Shown here: positions 9,952 through 19,431 of the stretch, in pieces
How positions within the stretch are numbered: position 1 is the first letter of the stretch
How the letters are laid out: the number at the start of each line of letters is the position of its first letter
From: Methylosinus sp. LW4
Lineage (GTDB): Bacteria; Pseudomonadota; Alphaproteobacteria; Rhizobiales; Beijerinckiaceae
Assembly (NCBI RefSeq): GCF_000379125.1
Contig: NZ_KB900627.1
Location: 510,703-574,702 of the forward strand
Length of the DNA: 64,000 nt
Direction of reading: 5' to 3'
Notes under the pieces: generated by a model
The model's input: the letters and a program-made list of their open reading frames with translations, nothing else
Database searches by the model: none
What the model was told of the DNA's origin: nothing
Program-made: the position numbers and the translations under genes

Positions 9952-12900
9952 TCGGTCGCCTCCGCCCGCCGCCGCTCCCGGGCTCCGCCGGGCCGCGCGA
10001 GACGAGACGCCAGCCGATCGAAATAGAGATAGACGACCGGAGTCGAGAACAGAGTCAGCATTTGGCTGACGAGAAGGCCGCCGACGATCGAGACTCCGAG
10101 CGGCTGCCGCAGCTCGGAGCCGACGCCGGAGCCGAGCATGAGCGGTACGGCGCCGAGCATCGCCGCGAGCGTCGTCATCATGATCGGGCGGAAGCGGAGC
10201 AAGCAGGCACGATAAATCGCCTCTCGCGGCGCCAGCCCGTCGACGCGCTGCGCATCGAGCGCAAAATCGATCATCATGATCGCATTCTTCTTCACAATGC
10301 CGATGAGCAGAATAATGCCGATGACGCCCATGACGTCGAGGTCGTTGCCAGTGATCATCAAGGCGAGCAGCGCCCCCACGCTGGCCGAGGGAAGCGTCGA
10401 CAAAATTGTGATCGGATGCACGAAGCTCTCGTAGAGAACGCCGAGAACGATATACATTGTCGCGATCGCGGCCAGGATCAGCAGCAGCTCATTGGTCGAC
10501 GAGGCGGTGAAAGCCGCCGCGGCGCCCTGCATGGCGAGAGTGAAGCTCTCCGGCAGCTCGATCTCCGCCTGCGCCGCCTCGATCGCGCGCACCGCGGAGC
10601 CGAGCGAGACGCCCGGCGCGAGATCGAAAGAGATCGTCGTCGCCGGAAATTGCCCGAGATGAGTGATCTGAAGCGGACCGTCGCGCTCCTGCAGACGCAT
10701 GATCGCGGTGAGCGGAACCTGTCCGTTCGAGGAGGAGGACGACGACGGAAGATAGAGGCCCGCGAGCGCCGCATCCGACGCGTGAAATTTGGGGTCGAGC
10801 TCGAGAATGACGCGATATTGGTTCGATTGCGTGTAGATCGTCGAAACTATGCGCTGGCCGAACGCGTCGTAGAGCATATTGTCGATCGCCGCCATGGTGA
10901 CGCCGAATCGCGCAGCGGTGGCGCGGTCGATCACAATGTCGAGCGCCTTGCCGCGGCTCTGAAGATCGCTCGCGACATTGGCGAGCTCGGGCGCCTCCCG
11001 CAGCCGCTCGACGAGCTTGGGCGTCCACTCGCGCAGCGAAGCGAGATCGGCGTTCTCCAGCACGAAATGATAGGCGGCCTTGCTGACAGTCGAATCGACG
11101 GTCAAATCCTGAACCGGCTGCATATAGAGCTGCACGCCGGGAATATGGGAGGTCGCAGCCTGGAGCCGCGCGATCACCTCGCTCACGCTCGACCTGCGCT
11201 GCGGCGTGGGCTTCAGCGAGATAGAAAAACGTCCGGCGTTCAGCGTCGTGTTCGCGCCATCGACGCCGACCGAGGAGCTGACGGTCTCCACATCTGGATC
11301 GCGGAGGATCGCGTCGGCGAGCGCCTGCTGCTTCTCGACCATGCCGGCGAAGGAAATGTCTTGCGCGCCTTCGGAGATCGCCTGTATCGCGCCCGTGTCC
11401 TGCTGCGGAAAAAATCCCTTCGGTATGTCGACATAGAGCAGGAAGGTGAGCGCCAGCGTGGCCAACGTCACGGCGAGCATGAATGGCTGATGCGCGAGCA
11501 CGATGTCGAGCCCGCGTCCATAGACACGGATCATTGCGTCGATCGCATTCTCCGCCGCGCGATCGAAGCGTCCGCGCTGGCGGTCGGGGCGATGACGCAG
11601 AAGCTTGGCGCAGAGCATCGGCGCGAGCGAGAGAGAAACGAAGGCGGAGATGACGATGGTCACGGCCAGCGTGACGGCGAATTCATGAAAGAGCCGCCCG
11701 ACGATATCGCCCATGAACAGCAGAGGCACGAGCACCGCGACGAGCGAGACGGTGAGCGAGATGATGGTGAAGCCGATCTCCGCCGATCCGTGCAGCGCCG
11801 CCTCCAGCGGGGCGACGCCCGCCTCTATGTGGCGGGAGATGTTCTCGATCACGACGATCGCGTCGTCCACGACGAAGCCGGTCGATATGGTGAGCGCCAT
11901 GAGCGAGAGATTGTCGAGGCTGAAGCCGAAGAAATACATGGCGACGAAAGCGCCGACGAGCGACAAGGGGACCGACAGGCTCGGAATGAGCGTCGCCGGC
12001 AAATTGCGGAGAAAGGCGAAGATCACCAGGACGACGAGTGCGACGGCGAGAAAGAGCTCGAATTCGACATCCTCGACAGAAGCGCGGATCGTGGTCGTGC
12101 GGTCGCTCAGCACCGATATGTCGATCGCCGCGGGAAGCGACGCCCGCAGCTGCGGCAGCATGGCCTTCACGTTCTCGACAACCTCTATGACATTGGCGCC
12201 AGGCTGACGACGAATGTCGAGGATGATCGCCGGCGTCGAATTGGCCCAGGACGCGATGCGGTCGTTCTCTGGACCATTGCGCACCTCCGCGACATCAGAG
12301 AGACGAACCGGATTGCCGTTGCGATAGGCGATGACCGTCTTGCTGAACTGCTTTGGATCGTCGATCTGATCATTGGCGTTGATCGTCGACGATTGCTTCG
12401 GCCCGTCGAAGCCGCCCTTGGGCGCATTGGTGTTGGTGTTTGCGATGACGGTGCGCAGATCGTCGATGTTCAGCCCGTATTTGGCGAGCGCGGTCGGATT
12501 GAAGCTGACGCGAATCGCGCGACGCTGGCCATGGCCCATCGCCACGAGCCCAACGCCCGGCAGCTGCGAGAGCTTTTGCGCCAGCCTCGTCTCGATAAAA
12601 TCCTCCACCTCGATCAGCGGCAGCGATTTCGATGTGACGGCGAGCGTCATGATGGGCGCATCGGCCGGATTGATCTTGGCGTAGATCGGCGGCGCCGGCA
12701 GATCTTGCGGCAGAAGATTGCCTCCGGCGTTGATCGCCGCCTGCACCTGCTGCTCGGCGACGTCGAGGCTCAATGTGAGATCGAACTGCAAGGTGATCAT
12801 CGAGGCGCCGGCGGAGCTCGCCGAGGTCATCTGCTTCAGCCCGGGCATTTGGCCGAACTGCCGCTCGAGCGGCGCGGTCACGGCGGAGGTCATCACCTCC

Positions 12901-13067
12901 GGGCTCGCGCCGGGATAGAATGTCTGCACCTGGATCGTCGGATAATCGACGGCCGGGAGAGCGGAGAGCGGCAATTGCCGATAGGCGAACAATCCCGCGA
13001 GCAGGATGGCCGCCATCAGCAGGGTCGTTGCGACCGGACGCAGGATGAATATCTTGGATGGATTCAT
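9948..13067 (-). CDS. RND efflux pump, HAE-1 family (MdtB/MuxB-like)
   Basis: A 1039-residue RND transporter starting [20 protein letters not shown]. Conserved features are [30 protein letters not shown] in TM4, [12 protein letters not shown] after TM7, and [17 protein letters not shown]. It is coupled to the downstream RND gene (ATGA at 9948-9951) and follows the adaptor gene by 44 bases. With the adaptor and outer-membrane factor it should form a trans-envelope pump for amphiphilic compounds; substrates are unknown. The very long plus-strand open frame across this gene is its antisense shadow. Confidence 0.93.
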   Translation of the reverse strand: MNPSKIFILRPVATTLLMAAILLAGLFAYRQLPLSALPAVDYPTIQVQTFYPGASPEVMTSAVTAPLERQFGQMPGLKQMTSASSAGASMITLQFDLTLSLDVAEQQVQAAINAGGNLLPQDLPAPPIYAKINPADAPIMTLAVTSKSLPLIEVEDFIETRLAQKLSQLPGVGLVAMGHGQRRAIRVSFNPTALAKYGLNIDDLRTVIANTNTNAPKGGFDGPKQSSTINANDQIDDPKQFSKTVIAYRNGNPVRLSDVAEVRNGPENDRIASWANSTPAIILDIRRQPGANVIEVVENVKAMLPQLRASLPAAIDISVLSDRTTTIRASVEDVEFELFLAVALVVLVIFAFLRNLPATLIPSLSVPLSLVGAFVAMYFFGFSLDNLSLMALTISTGFVVDDAIVVIENISRHIEAGVAPLEAALHGSAEIGFTIISLTVSLVAVLVPLLFMGDIVGRLFHEFAVTLAVTIVISAFVSLSLAPMLCAKLLRHRPDRQRGRFDRAAENAIDAMIRVYGRGLDIVLAHQPFMLAVTLATLALTFLLYVDIPKGFFPQQDTGAIQAISEGAQDISFAGMVEKQQALADAILRDPDVETVSSSVGVDGANTTLNAGRFSISLKPTPQRRSSVSEVIARLQAATSHIPGVQLYMQPVQDLTVDSTVSKAAYHFVLENADLASLREWTPKLVERLREAPELANVASDLQSRGKALDIVIDRATAARFGVTMAAIDNMLYDAFGQRIVSTIYTQSNQYRVILELDPKFHASDAALAGLYLPSSSSSSNGQVPLTAIMRLQERDGPLQITHLGQFPATTISFDLAPGVSLGSAVRAIEAAQAEIELPESFTLAMQGAAAAFTASSTNELLLILAAIATMYIVLGVLYESFVHPITILSTLPSASVGALLALMITGNDLDVMGVIGIILLIGIVKKNAIMMIDFALDAQRVDGLAPREAIYRACLLRFRPIMMTTLAAMLGAVPLMLGSGVGSELRQPLGVSIVGGLLVSQMLTLFSTPVVYLYFDRLASRLARPGGARERRRAEATE

Positions 13068-13111
13068 GTCTCAGCCTCGGCTCCGCCGAATGGATGCGCG
13101 TCGACGCGCGC

Positions 13112-14515
13112 TCACTGCGTTTCCGAAGGCGGCCGCTGCTGACGGCGTTCGCGCGCGCGTTCAGAGCCGTCACGGCGCTTCTCTTGGGATGGCGCGCCCG
13201 CTTCGGTCGGCTCGGGCCGCGGGCGCCGCGTCGCATCCGGCGCGCCCGCGCCATCGCCGCCGGCGACGATCCTGACATCCGCGCCGTCACGCAGACGATC
13301 CGCTCCGTCAGTGACAACGCGCTCGCCCTCGGTCAGCCCGCGCGCGATCTCGACCATTCCGCTGTTGTATCCGGCGAAGTCGTCGTAATGCTCGCCGGCG
13401 GACGGCGTTATCTGCTGCATGACGACGCGATTTTGATCCGTCACCTTGTAAACGAAGAGGCCGGAGGCGCCCGATCGGATCGCCGTCTTGGGAACGACCA
13501 GCGCCTTCTCGTGAATATCGACCAGCAAGTGAACATTGACGAATTGATTGGGATAGAGCTTGTCGTCGGCGTTGACGAATTCGGCGCGGCCGCTGACCAT
13601 GCCGGTCGTCGGATCGATGGAGTTGTCCAGAGTCTGCAGCCGCCCCACAGCGATCTGCCTGGTGTCGGAGCGGTCGAAGACGGTCACCTCGAGCGCGCCG
13701 CGCTTCTTCTGCGCGCTCGCGATCTCGGGAATATAATCTTCGGGAACGCCGAAGATCACAGAGATCGGATCGATCTGCGCGACGAGGGCGATGGCGTCGC
13801 CCGTCGACACATAGCTGCCCGCGTCGATCTTCCTCAGTCCGACGCGTCCGCGAATCGGCGAGACGATGTGCGCATAGGTCAAATTCAGGCTCTGATTATC
13901 GACCAGCGCCTGATCCGCCTTGACGGCGCCTTCATATTGCTTGACGACCCAGTTCTGGTTGTCCGCCTGCTGGCGCGCGATCGAATCGAGCTTCTTCAGC
14001 GATTGATAGCGGCGCAAATCGTCGCGCGCCTGATCGAGAAGGCCCTGGTCGCGGAGCAGCTGCCCCTCATATTGCGCCTTGGACGCCTCATAGGGCCGTG
14101 GATCGATCTGCGCGAGAAAATCGCCTTTTTCAACGAGCTGGCCTTCCTTGAAGCCTATGTCGAGGAGATAGCCGCTGAGCTGCGTCTTGACGGAGACATT
14201 GGCGATCGGCGTGACGGTTCCGAGAAGGCCGTGGCGAACGATCTTCACATCGAGCCGCGCCACATCCGCCACTGCGACCGGCTGCGGTCCGGCGAGAGCG
14301 CGCCGCGCGGCCCGTGGCGACGCCGGCTCCTTCGTCCCGATCACGCGATAGGTCGCGTAGCAAGCCGCGACGACGAGCAAGGCCGCAGCGCCATAGAAGA
14401 TCCGCGAGCGACACAAGGCGGCGAGGCCAGCGAGAATCGCAGTCTTGCGTCTACCGGGCGACGCCGCGTCGGGCTCGAGGGGAGAGGCGTTCTCGTGCAT
14501 TTTCAACTCGTTCAT
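13112..14515 (-). CDS. RND adaptor (membrane fusion protein, MdtA-like)
   Basis: About 467 residues. An N-terminal cytoplasmic stretch is followed by one membrane anchor (YGAAALLVVAACYATYRVIG), then barrel-sandwich and hairpin regions (VSVKTQLSGYLLDIGFKEGQLVEKGDFLAQIDPRPYE reads as the lipoyl half-motif). A coiled-coil hairpin and beta-barrel follow, with SPIRGRVGLRKIDAGSYV. The C-terminus is a low-complexity tail rich in Arg, Glu and Pro. Start at 14515 overlaps the stop of the outer-membrane factor (ATGA). It links the outer-membrane channel to the two downstream RND pumps. Confidence 0.92.
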   Translation of the reverse strand: MNELKMHENASPLEPDAASPGRRKTAILAGLAALCRSRIFYGAAALLVVAACYATYRVIGTKEPASPRAARRALAGPQPVAVADVARLDVKIVRHGLLGTVTPIANVSVKTQLSGYLLDIGFKEGQLVEKGDFLAQIDPRPYEASKAQYEGQLLRDQGLLDQARDDLRRYQSLKKLDSIARQQADNQNWVVKQYEGAVKADQALVDNQSLNLTYAHIVSPIRGRVGLRKIDAGSYVSTGDAIALVAQIDPISVIFGVPEDYIPEIASAQKKRGALEVTVFDRSDTRQIAVGRLQTLDNSIDPTTGMVSGRAEFVNADDKLYPNQFVNVHLLVDIHEKALVVPKTAIRSGASGLFVYKVTDQNRVVMQQITPSAGEHYDDFAGYNSGMVEIARGLTEGERVVTDGADRLRDGADVRIVAGGDGAGAPDATRRPRPEPTEAGAPSQEKRRDGSERARERRQQRPPSETQ

Positions 14516-16041
14516 TGCGCGGCCTCCAATGCGGCCGGAAGCGCGCTCGCGGGAACCGGAAGCGGCGGCTCGATAGCGGAGAGCGCGTCGATGGCGGGCA
14601 GGCGCGAGGCGTCCCATCCGCCGCCGAGCGCCCCGATCAGATTGACGGTCGCGACGAATAGATTCTGTCGCGCCGTCAACGCCGACTCGATGCTGGAGAG
14701 CAAAGTCGCCTGCGCGGTGACGACCGATGTGAAGGCGACCGTGCCGACCCGATATTGATTGAAATAGACGTCCACCGCTTCCCGCGCCTCGACGACCGCC
14801 CGATCGAGGCGCTTGACCTGCGCAGAGAGCGCGCGGATCGCCGCGACATCGTCCTCGACCTGCTGAAAGGCCGTGAGCACGGTCTGTCGGTAGGTCGCGA
14901 CCGCTTGCCGGTAGGACGCCTCGGCCGCCTTGTGCTGCGCATCGAGCAGGCCGCCGTCGAACAGAATCTGCGTCGCGCTTCCGGCCAGCGACCAGGCCTC
15001 ATGCGCCGCCGTCACCGGCCAGGGCTTGGCGGCGGCGAAACTCAGCGCCGGAGACAGGCTGACGCGCGGATAGAAATTGGCGATCGCGACGCCGATCAAC
15101 GCATTCTGCTGCTGCAACTGCCGCTCGGCCGCGGCGATGTCGGGCCGGCGCTCCAGCAGTTCCGAAGGCAGGCCCGCCGGAACGGCGGGCGGCGTCCGGC
15201 TCGCCCAGCGGCGCTTGCGAATCGAGAGCTCCGACGGGCTGCGCCCGATCAGAACCGCGATCGCATGCTCATATTGCGCGCGCTGCAATCCCACATTGAG
15301 CGCGGTCGCCTCGGTCGACAGCACCTGATTGTCGGCGGTGACGAAATCCGCGCGCGAGGTGGTGCCGATCGTATATTGGTTCTTCAAAATATCGCGCGTT
15401 CGCCGAAACTGAACGAGCGTGCTTTCGATCGAGGCCAGCAGCTCATCCGAAGTCCGAAGGTTGAAATAGGCGATGGCGAGCTGAATTTGCGCGGAGAGCT
15501 TGGCATTGGCGAGATCCGCGGCGCTGACCTGCGCCGCGGCGGCGTCGGCCTCCACTGTGCGGCGTATGCGGCCCCAGACGTCGATCTCCCAATCGAGATT
15601 GGTCGCCACCGACACATTGCTCGCATAGGCCGCCGAGCCGCTCGACACGGATCGATTTCTCGATGGCGCGTAGCTGGTCGTAACTGTCGGAAACAGGCCC
15701 GCCTGGCCTTCTCGCACGAGCTGACGCGACTGATCGTAAGCGGCGGCGGCCGCCGCCACCGTCTGATTGGAGATTTCGACCTGCGCGAGAATCTTGCCGA
15801 GCTCCCCGTCCGCGAAGACGCGCCACCATTCGCCGCGATCGGCGACGTCGAGCGGCGAGATCGGCTTCCAACGCTCACGCGCGCCAGGGGCCGCGCTCTT
15901 ATGATCGCTTTCTTTGAATTTGGCGGGAACGGCGTCCGTCGGTCGCGCATAATCCGGGCCCGCCATGCATCCCGCGAGCGAGGCGATCAGCGCTCCGGCC
16001 GAGCCCGCGCCCGCGAGCCGGCGCCATAGGCGCTGCGCCAT
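14512..16041 (-). CDS. outer-membrane efflux factor, NodT/OprM family lipoprotein
   Basis: A TolC-type channel of the NodT/OprM class. Start at 16041 (MAQRLWRRLAGAGS) gives a lipoprotein signal with lipobox LASLAGC. The mature protein begins MAGPDYARP, close to the usual GPDY motif, and has two repeated outer-membrane-factor domains with LERRPDIAAAERQLQQQNA and the final LGGGW. The open frame extends upstream to 16155, so a longer start (16110 or 16155) cannot be excluded. It is first in the operon before adaptor and RND genes, an unusual but known order. Confidence 0.9.
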   Translation of the reverse strand: MAQRLWRRLAGAGSAGALIASLAGCMAGPDYARPTDAVPAKFKESDHKSAAPGARERWKPISPLDVADRGEWWRVFADGELGKILAQVEISNQTVAAAAAAYDQSRQLVREGQAGLFPTVTTSYAPSRNRSVSSGSAAYASNVSVATNLDWEIDVWGRIRRTVEADAAAAQVSAADLANAKLSAQIQLAIAYFNLRTSDELLASIESTLVQFRRTRDILKNQYTIGTTSRADFVTADNQVLSTEATALNVGLQRAQYEHAIAVLIGRSPSELSIRKRRWASRTPPAVPAGLPSELLERRPDIAAAERQLQQQNALIGVAIANFYPRVSLSPALSFAAAKPWPVTAAHEAWSLAGSATQILFDGGLLDAQHKAAEASYRQAVATYRQTVLTAFQQVEDDVAAIRALSAQVKRLDRAVVEAREAVDVYFNQYRVGTVAFTSVVTAQATLLSSIESALTARQNLFVATVNLIGALGGGWDASRLPAIDALSAIEPPLPVPASALPAALEAAQ

Positions 16042-16380
16042 TCGGCGCCTCGGCGGCGCCGACGAACCGACGTCGCGCTCGATCCATCGCCTCGATTGCC
16101 CGCATTCCATCTTCGACCCGTTCACCGACGACCGCCCTTCGCCCCTTGAACACACTGGCGGAAGCTAGACAGGTCTACAGAAACGGTCGAGTTAAAATTA
16201 CTTAATTATCCCCAGGCATCGACGCTCAACGGCAGAATGCTCGGCCGAATCGGCGGAAGTTGCAGGCTCGATTGCTCTTTTACAAATAACGCAACTGAAC
16301 TGATGGTGTGGACGCCCCCTTCGGCCGGCGTCGGATGATGTCGGAGAGCGCCCGGAAGGAAGCCGCGACGAAGGAGGTCA

Positions 16381-16653
16381 TTACGACAGTTTCGCGTTCG
16401 AAACGCTTGCGAACGCGACTTCGAAGGTCGCTCCGCCGCCGGGCGTCGACGTCACCAAAATCGTTCCCGCATGTAAGTCGACGAGTTCTCGCACGATCGA
16501 GAGTCCCAGCCCGGTTCCTCGGGACTGTTCGTCCTTGCGCCAGAAGACGCCGGAGAGGGAAATCAGAAAGGTGAAAAGCGGGATGGCGCCGAACGCGATC
16601 ACCTGCGCGCTCAGCAGAACGACGACGAGCCGAAGCGAGAGCGAACTTTTCAC
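16381..16653 (-). pseudogene. sensor histidine kinase remnant with internal deletion
   Basis: About 90 residues. The N-terminus is a kinase-like start with the first membrane segment (SLRLVVVLLSAQVIAFGAI). It then jumps in frame to the end of a HATPase domain (FWRKDEQSRGTGLGLSIVRELVDLHAGTI). The sensor loop, second helix, HAMP and H-box are all missing. The GTG start at 16653 overlaps the TGA of the response-regulator remnant (GTGA), preserving the original coupling. The protein cannot phosphorylate anything, so I call it a deleted pseudogene although the frame is intact. Confidence 0.7.
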
Positions 16654-16772
16654 GTCGATTTCTTCAAAAGATAGCCGATCCCGCGCGCTGAATGACTCTC
16701 GACTCCGGCGCAATGATCGGACAGCCGACGGCGAAGGCGCGAGACGAGAATGTTCAAGGCGTTGCCCTGGAA
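16650..16772 (-). pseudogene. OmpR-type response regulator remnant (C-terminal end only)
   Basis: The last 40 residues of an OmpR/PhoB winged helix: GNALNILVSRLRRRL followed by the wing ARGIGYLLKKS. The receiver and most of the DNA-binding domain are gone. Upstream of residue FQ the sequence becomes the antisense of an IS630 transposase that begins at the same point (16770), so the gene was truncated at the transposon junction. It is coupled to the kinase remnant. Confidence 0.65.
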
Positions 16773-16980
16773 GACGGGCCACGCTGCCGAGCAGGAGCGA
16801 GACGATGTCGCCGCGGCGCGAGAGGAATGGTTCGCGAGCGAACTCGATCTCAACTCGGAAAAGCTCGTCTTTATCGATGAGACGAACCTCTCGACGAACA
16901 TGGCGCGGCGCGTCGATCGCATCGACGCGCCGATGACGATCAACGGCGCGCTCGGGCCAGAAGCCCAGACTCGCACACCG
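16770..16980 (+). mobile_element. IS630-family transposase remnant
   Basis: Frame +1 reads KTGHAAEQERDDVAAAREEW, then LVFIDETNLSTNMARR, the DDE-region pattern of IS630 transposases around their second aspartate. It jumps to IDAPMTINGAL, normally about 40 residues further on, so there is an internal deletion. No start, stop or inverted repeats remain. The sequence from 16980 to 17146 shows nothing recognisable. Confidence 0.65.
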
Positions 16981-17146
16981 AAATGCTTTTGTGAATCCTA
17001 TGTCGGCGTCGTTGCAATAGCTGGTCGACGGCTCGGTCGCCTGCTCCATATCGCCCGGAATTGGCTACGCCGACGTAACTCGACATCACCGTCTCGAGGC
17101 CGGTTCTCCGTGCCCATCAGAGCCTGTTGACGAAGAATAAACTGGG

Positions 17147-19078
17147 ATGGGCAATATTCGAATTGCGCAGCTGTCACGCTGGCGATCGCTTACATCATTT
17201 GATAAGGGGGCCGAATTGATTACCGACCCAGTTGCGCGCGGCTCAGCAGCGAATGCTCTCACTCCCGGCGGGACTTCCGGCCAGCTTCAATATAACAATG
17301 GAGGGGTGCTCGACGGAGCGGCAGGGACTAATTTCGACGGAACGAATGTCAGCGCCAACAGGTTTTACGCCTATGGCTCCGGCGGCATTATATCCAATTG
17401 CGCTTACGGGAACGATTCTCTTTTGGCCAACACGACGGGTGATTATAATACGGCGATCGGCGTTTCGGCGCTCTCCTCTAACACGACCGGACAGAACAAC
17501 ACCGCAAATGGCTGGAGAGCGCTCTACGCCAATATAACAGGCAGCGGAAACAGCGTGTTTGGCATGCAGGCGCTCTACTCTGCCACCACGGCCTCCTATT
17601 GCAGCGCCTTCGGCGCTAATGCTGGGAAAAACAATACTAAAACCAGCTTCACAGGAATGGGCTACGGCGTCGGATTCAGCAATACAGGCGATGGATTTGT
17701 TGGCGTCGGCACCTCTGCCGGCTACAATAATACCGGCATTGATTTTGTAGGTTGTGGAAATTATACTGGCTTCAACAACATAGGAGACAGCGTAACCGCA
17801 GTCGGCAATTATGCAGGCTTCAACAACACAGGCGCTACTTCTACCTGTATTGGCGCATATGCCGGCTATAGCAACAACACCGGGTCTCTTACCGCAGTTG
17901 GGTTTAGCGCCGGAAATAGTGTAACTGCCGCAAGCTGGGGCGCTACCGTTGTTGGGGCTTATTCTGGATATTCCAATGACGGCAATGATGTAGCTGCAGT
18001 TGGAAATTACAGCGCATATACGAACAAAGGCCATAGCCTCACTGCAATGGGGACGCAATCTGCTGAGTATAATACGGGCAACCAAGTTTCTGTTATTGGT
18101 CAATACGCCGGACGAAATAACACAGGACAAGGGCTCGTCGCTGCCGGCTATCAAGCAGCGCTCGATCTCGGCTTGCCGTCGATGGCCGGTGACTTTGTCA
18201 CAGGGCTAACCTACCAGATTGTTACGACGGGGACCACGGACTTCACGTTGATTGGAGCGTCGAATAATGCGGTAGGAACCGTCTTCCAGGCCACCGGCCC
18301 CGGCACGGGCACGGGCACAGCAACGGTAGTCGTCGGCGCGCCACAAACGGCGGGAAGTCTTGTCGCCGGCCTGAGTTACGTAATCATTTCTGTAGGGACG
18401 ACTGACTTCACACTGATCGGAGCTAGCAGCAACGCCGCCGGAACTCTTTTCATCGCGACAGGCCCCGCGGCAGGAACTGGCGCCGCTGTCACCAGCACGA
18501 GTCCGCCGGAGTATGCCAACAGCGGCGGCATATTGGGCTTCACGAACGGCGTGCGATATGTCATCGTCACTGCGGGAACTACAGATTTCACATTAATTGG
18601 AGCGGCAGACTCGAATCCTGGAACCGTTTTTATATGCACGGGCGCCGGAGCATCCGGACCAGGAACGGGAACAGGAAGCGCAGTATCGAGCACTCCATCG
18701 GGCAACACCGCAATCGGGTGTAACACCGGTCGGGGTATAAGCTACGGCGCAAACAATACGATCGTAGGCGCTGGAGTTACCGGTCTTCCCGCTGGGCTCA
18801 CTGGCGCTATCATTCTCGCGAGCGGCGACGGGGCGATCAAATACGATTTCAACGGGACAACCACCAACGTACATACGTTTGCCGGGGGTCCAATAAAAGT
18901 TTCATCCTATACGGTCGCAACACTCCCCTCCGCCGTAGCAGTTGGCGCTGGCGCGTGCGCATATGCGACCGACGCTTGCAACGTCGGCGAAACTACAGGA
19001 GCGGGCACTGGCTCTCTTGTCACGAGCAATGGAACGATTTGGAGAATCCCCGGCGTGGCGACGGCAGTGACAGCATAA
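17147..19078 (+). CDS. repeat-rich phage-tail/adhesin-like protein
   Basis: 643 residues. Residues 80-330 are a string of about 15-residue units of the type AxGxxAGxxNxTG, as in the beta-helical heads of YadA-like adhesins and phage tail fibres. Residues about 345-510 hold three copies of a GTTDFTLIGA repeat followed by glycine/threonine-rich linkers; such repeats are known from virion proteins. There is no signal peptide and no C-terminal membrane anchor, so a trimeric autotransporter is unlikely. The ATG at 17147 is the first in frame; the ribosome site is weak. Asn, Thr, Gly and Tyr dominate and the DNA is less GC-rich than its neighbours, pointing to transfer. No other phage genes are nearby. 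Confidence 0.6.
   Translation: MGNIRIAQLSRWRSLTSFDKGAELITDPVARGSAANALTPGGTSGQLQYNNGGVLDGAAGTNFDGTNVSANRFYAYGSGGIISNCAYGNDSLLANTTGDYNTAIGVSALSSNTTGQNNTANGWRALYANITGSGNSVFGMQALYSATTASYCSAFGANAGKNNTKTSFTGMGYGVGFSNTGDGFVGVGTSAGYNNTGIDFVGCGNYTGFNNIGDSVTAVGNYAGFNNTGATSTCIGAYAGYSNNTGSLTAVGFSAGNSVTAASWGATVVGAYSGYSNDGNDVAAVGNYSAYTNKGHSLTAMGTQSAEYNTGNQVSVIGQYAGRNNTGQGLVAAGYQAALDLGLPSMAGDFVTGLTYQIVTTGTTDFTLIGASNNAVGTVFQATGPGTGTGTATVVVGAPQTAGSLVAGLSYVIISVGTTDFTLIGASSNAAGTLFIATGPAAGTGAAVTSTSPPEYANSGGILGFTNGVRYVIVTAGTTDFTLIGAADSNPGTVFICTGAGASGPGTGTGSAVSSTPSGNTAIGCNTGRGISYGANNTIVGAGVTGLPAGLTGAIILASGDGAIKYDFNGTTTNVHTFAGGPIKVSSYTVATLPSAVAVGAGACAYATDACNVGETTGAGTGSLVTSNGTIWRIPGVATAVTA
18185..18700 (+). repeat. 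three tandem protein-level repeats (GTTDFTLIGA units)
   Basis: The core GTTDFTLIGA is encoded three times, near 18230, 18395 and 18575. The surrounding units of about 55 residues differ in length, and the codons differ at many synonymous positions. The copies are therefore old and kept at protein level, not a recent DNA duplication. Confidence 0.75.
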
Positions 19079-19109
19079 ATTTGGCGTGAACGGTCGATCA
19101 GACGGCACT

Positions 19110-19234
19110 GGTGCGAACGGGCGCGAGCGAGACATAATTCTCGGGCGCAAGCCGCGCATGGTCGCGGCCGTCGCATTGGCGAACAAGATGGCTCGTATCA
19201 TCCATGGGCCATGATGACGCGCGAAAAGAATTAT
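19110..19234 (+). mobile_element. IS110-family transposase C-terminal remnant
   Basis: The plus strand reads GRKPRMVAAVALANKMARI, the usual C-terminal helix of IS110/IS1111 transposases. After a frameshift it continues as WAMMTREKNYRMA and a stop, matching the usual ending. Only about 40 codons remain. Confidence 0.6.
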
Positions 19235-19431
19235 CGGATGGCGTGATCCGTTCGCTTTTGAAAGGAGCAAGGTGTGAAGCGCTGACAGGGCTGGCTCGAC
19301 GAGGAGATCGACCGACGACATGAGGACCGGAGGCGCTCGTCGGCGACCAGGCGCGCGATCTGCTGTTGATCGTCGAGGACCGCTACGACGTCGGCTCCCT
19401 CGTCATCGCCAGCCAGGTTCCGGTGGATCAT

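Noticed and set aside
7660..14758. Very long plus-strand open frames opposite the RND operon
   Set aside because: They are exactly antisense to clear RND and adaptor genes. Their products are Arg/Asp/His-rich low-complexity sequence, as expected from the reverse of GC-rich codons.
17147..19078. Trimeric autotransporter adhesin (YadA family)
   Set aside because: There is no signal peptide and no C-terminal membrane anchor. The GTTDFTLIGA repeats point to virion-type proteins instead.
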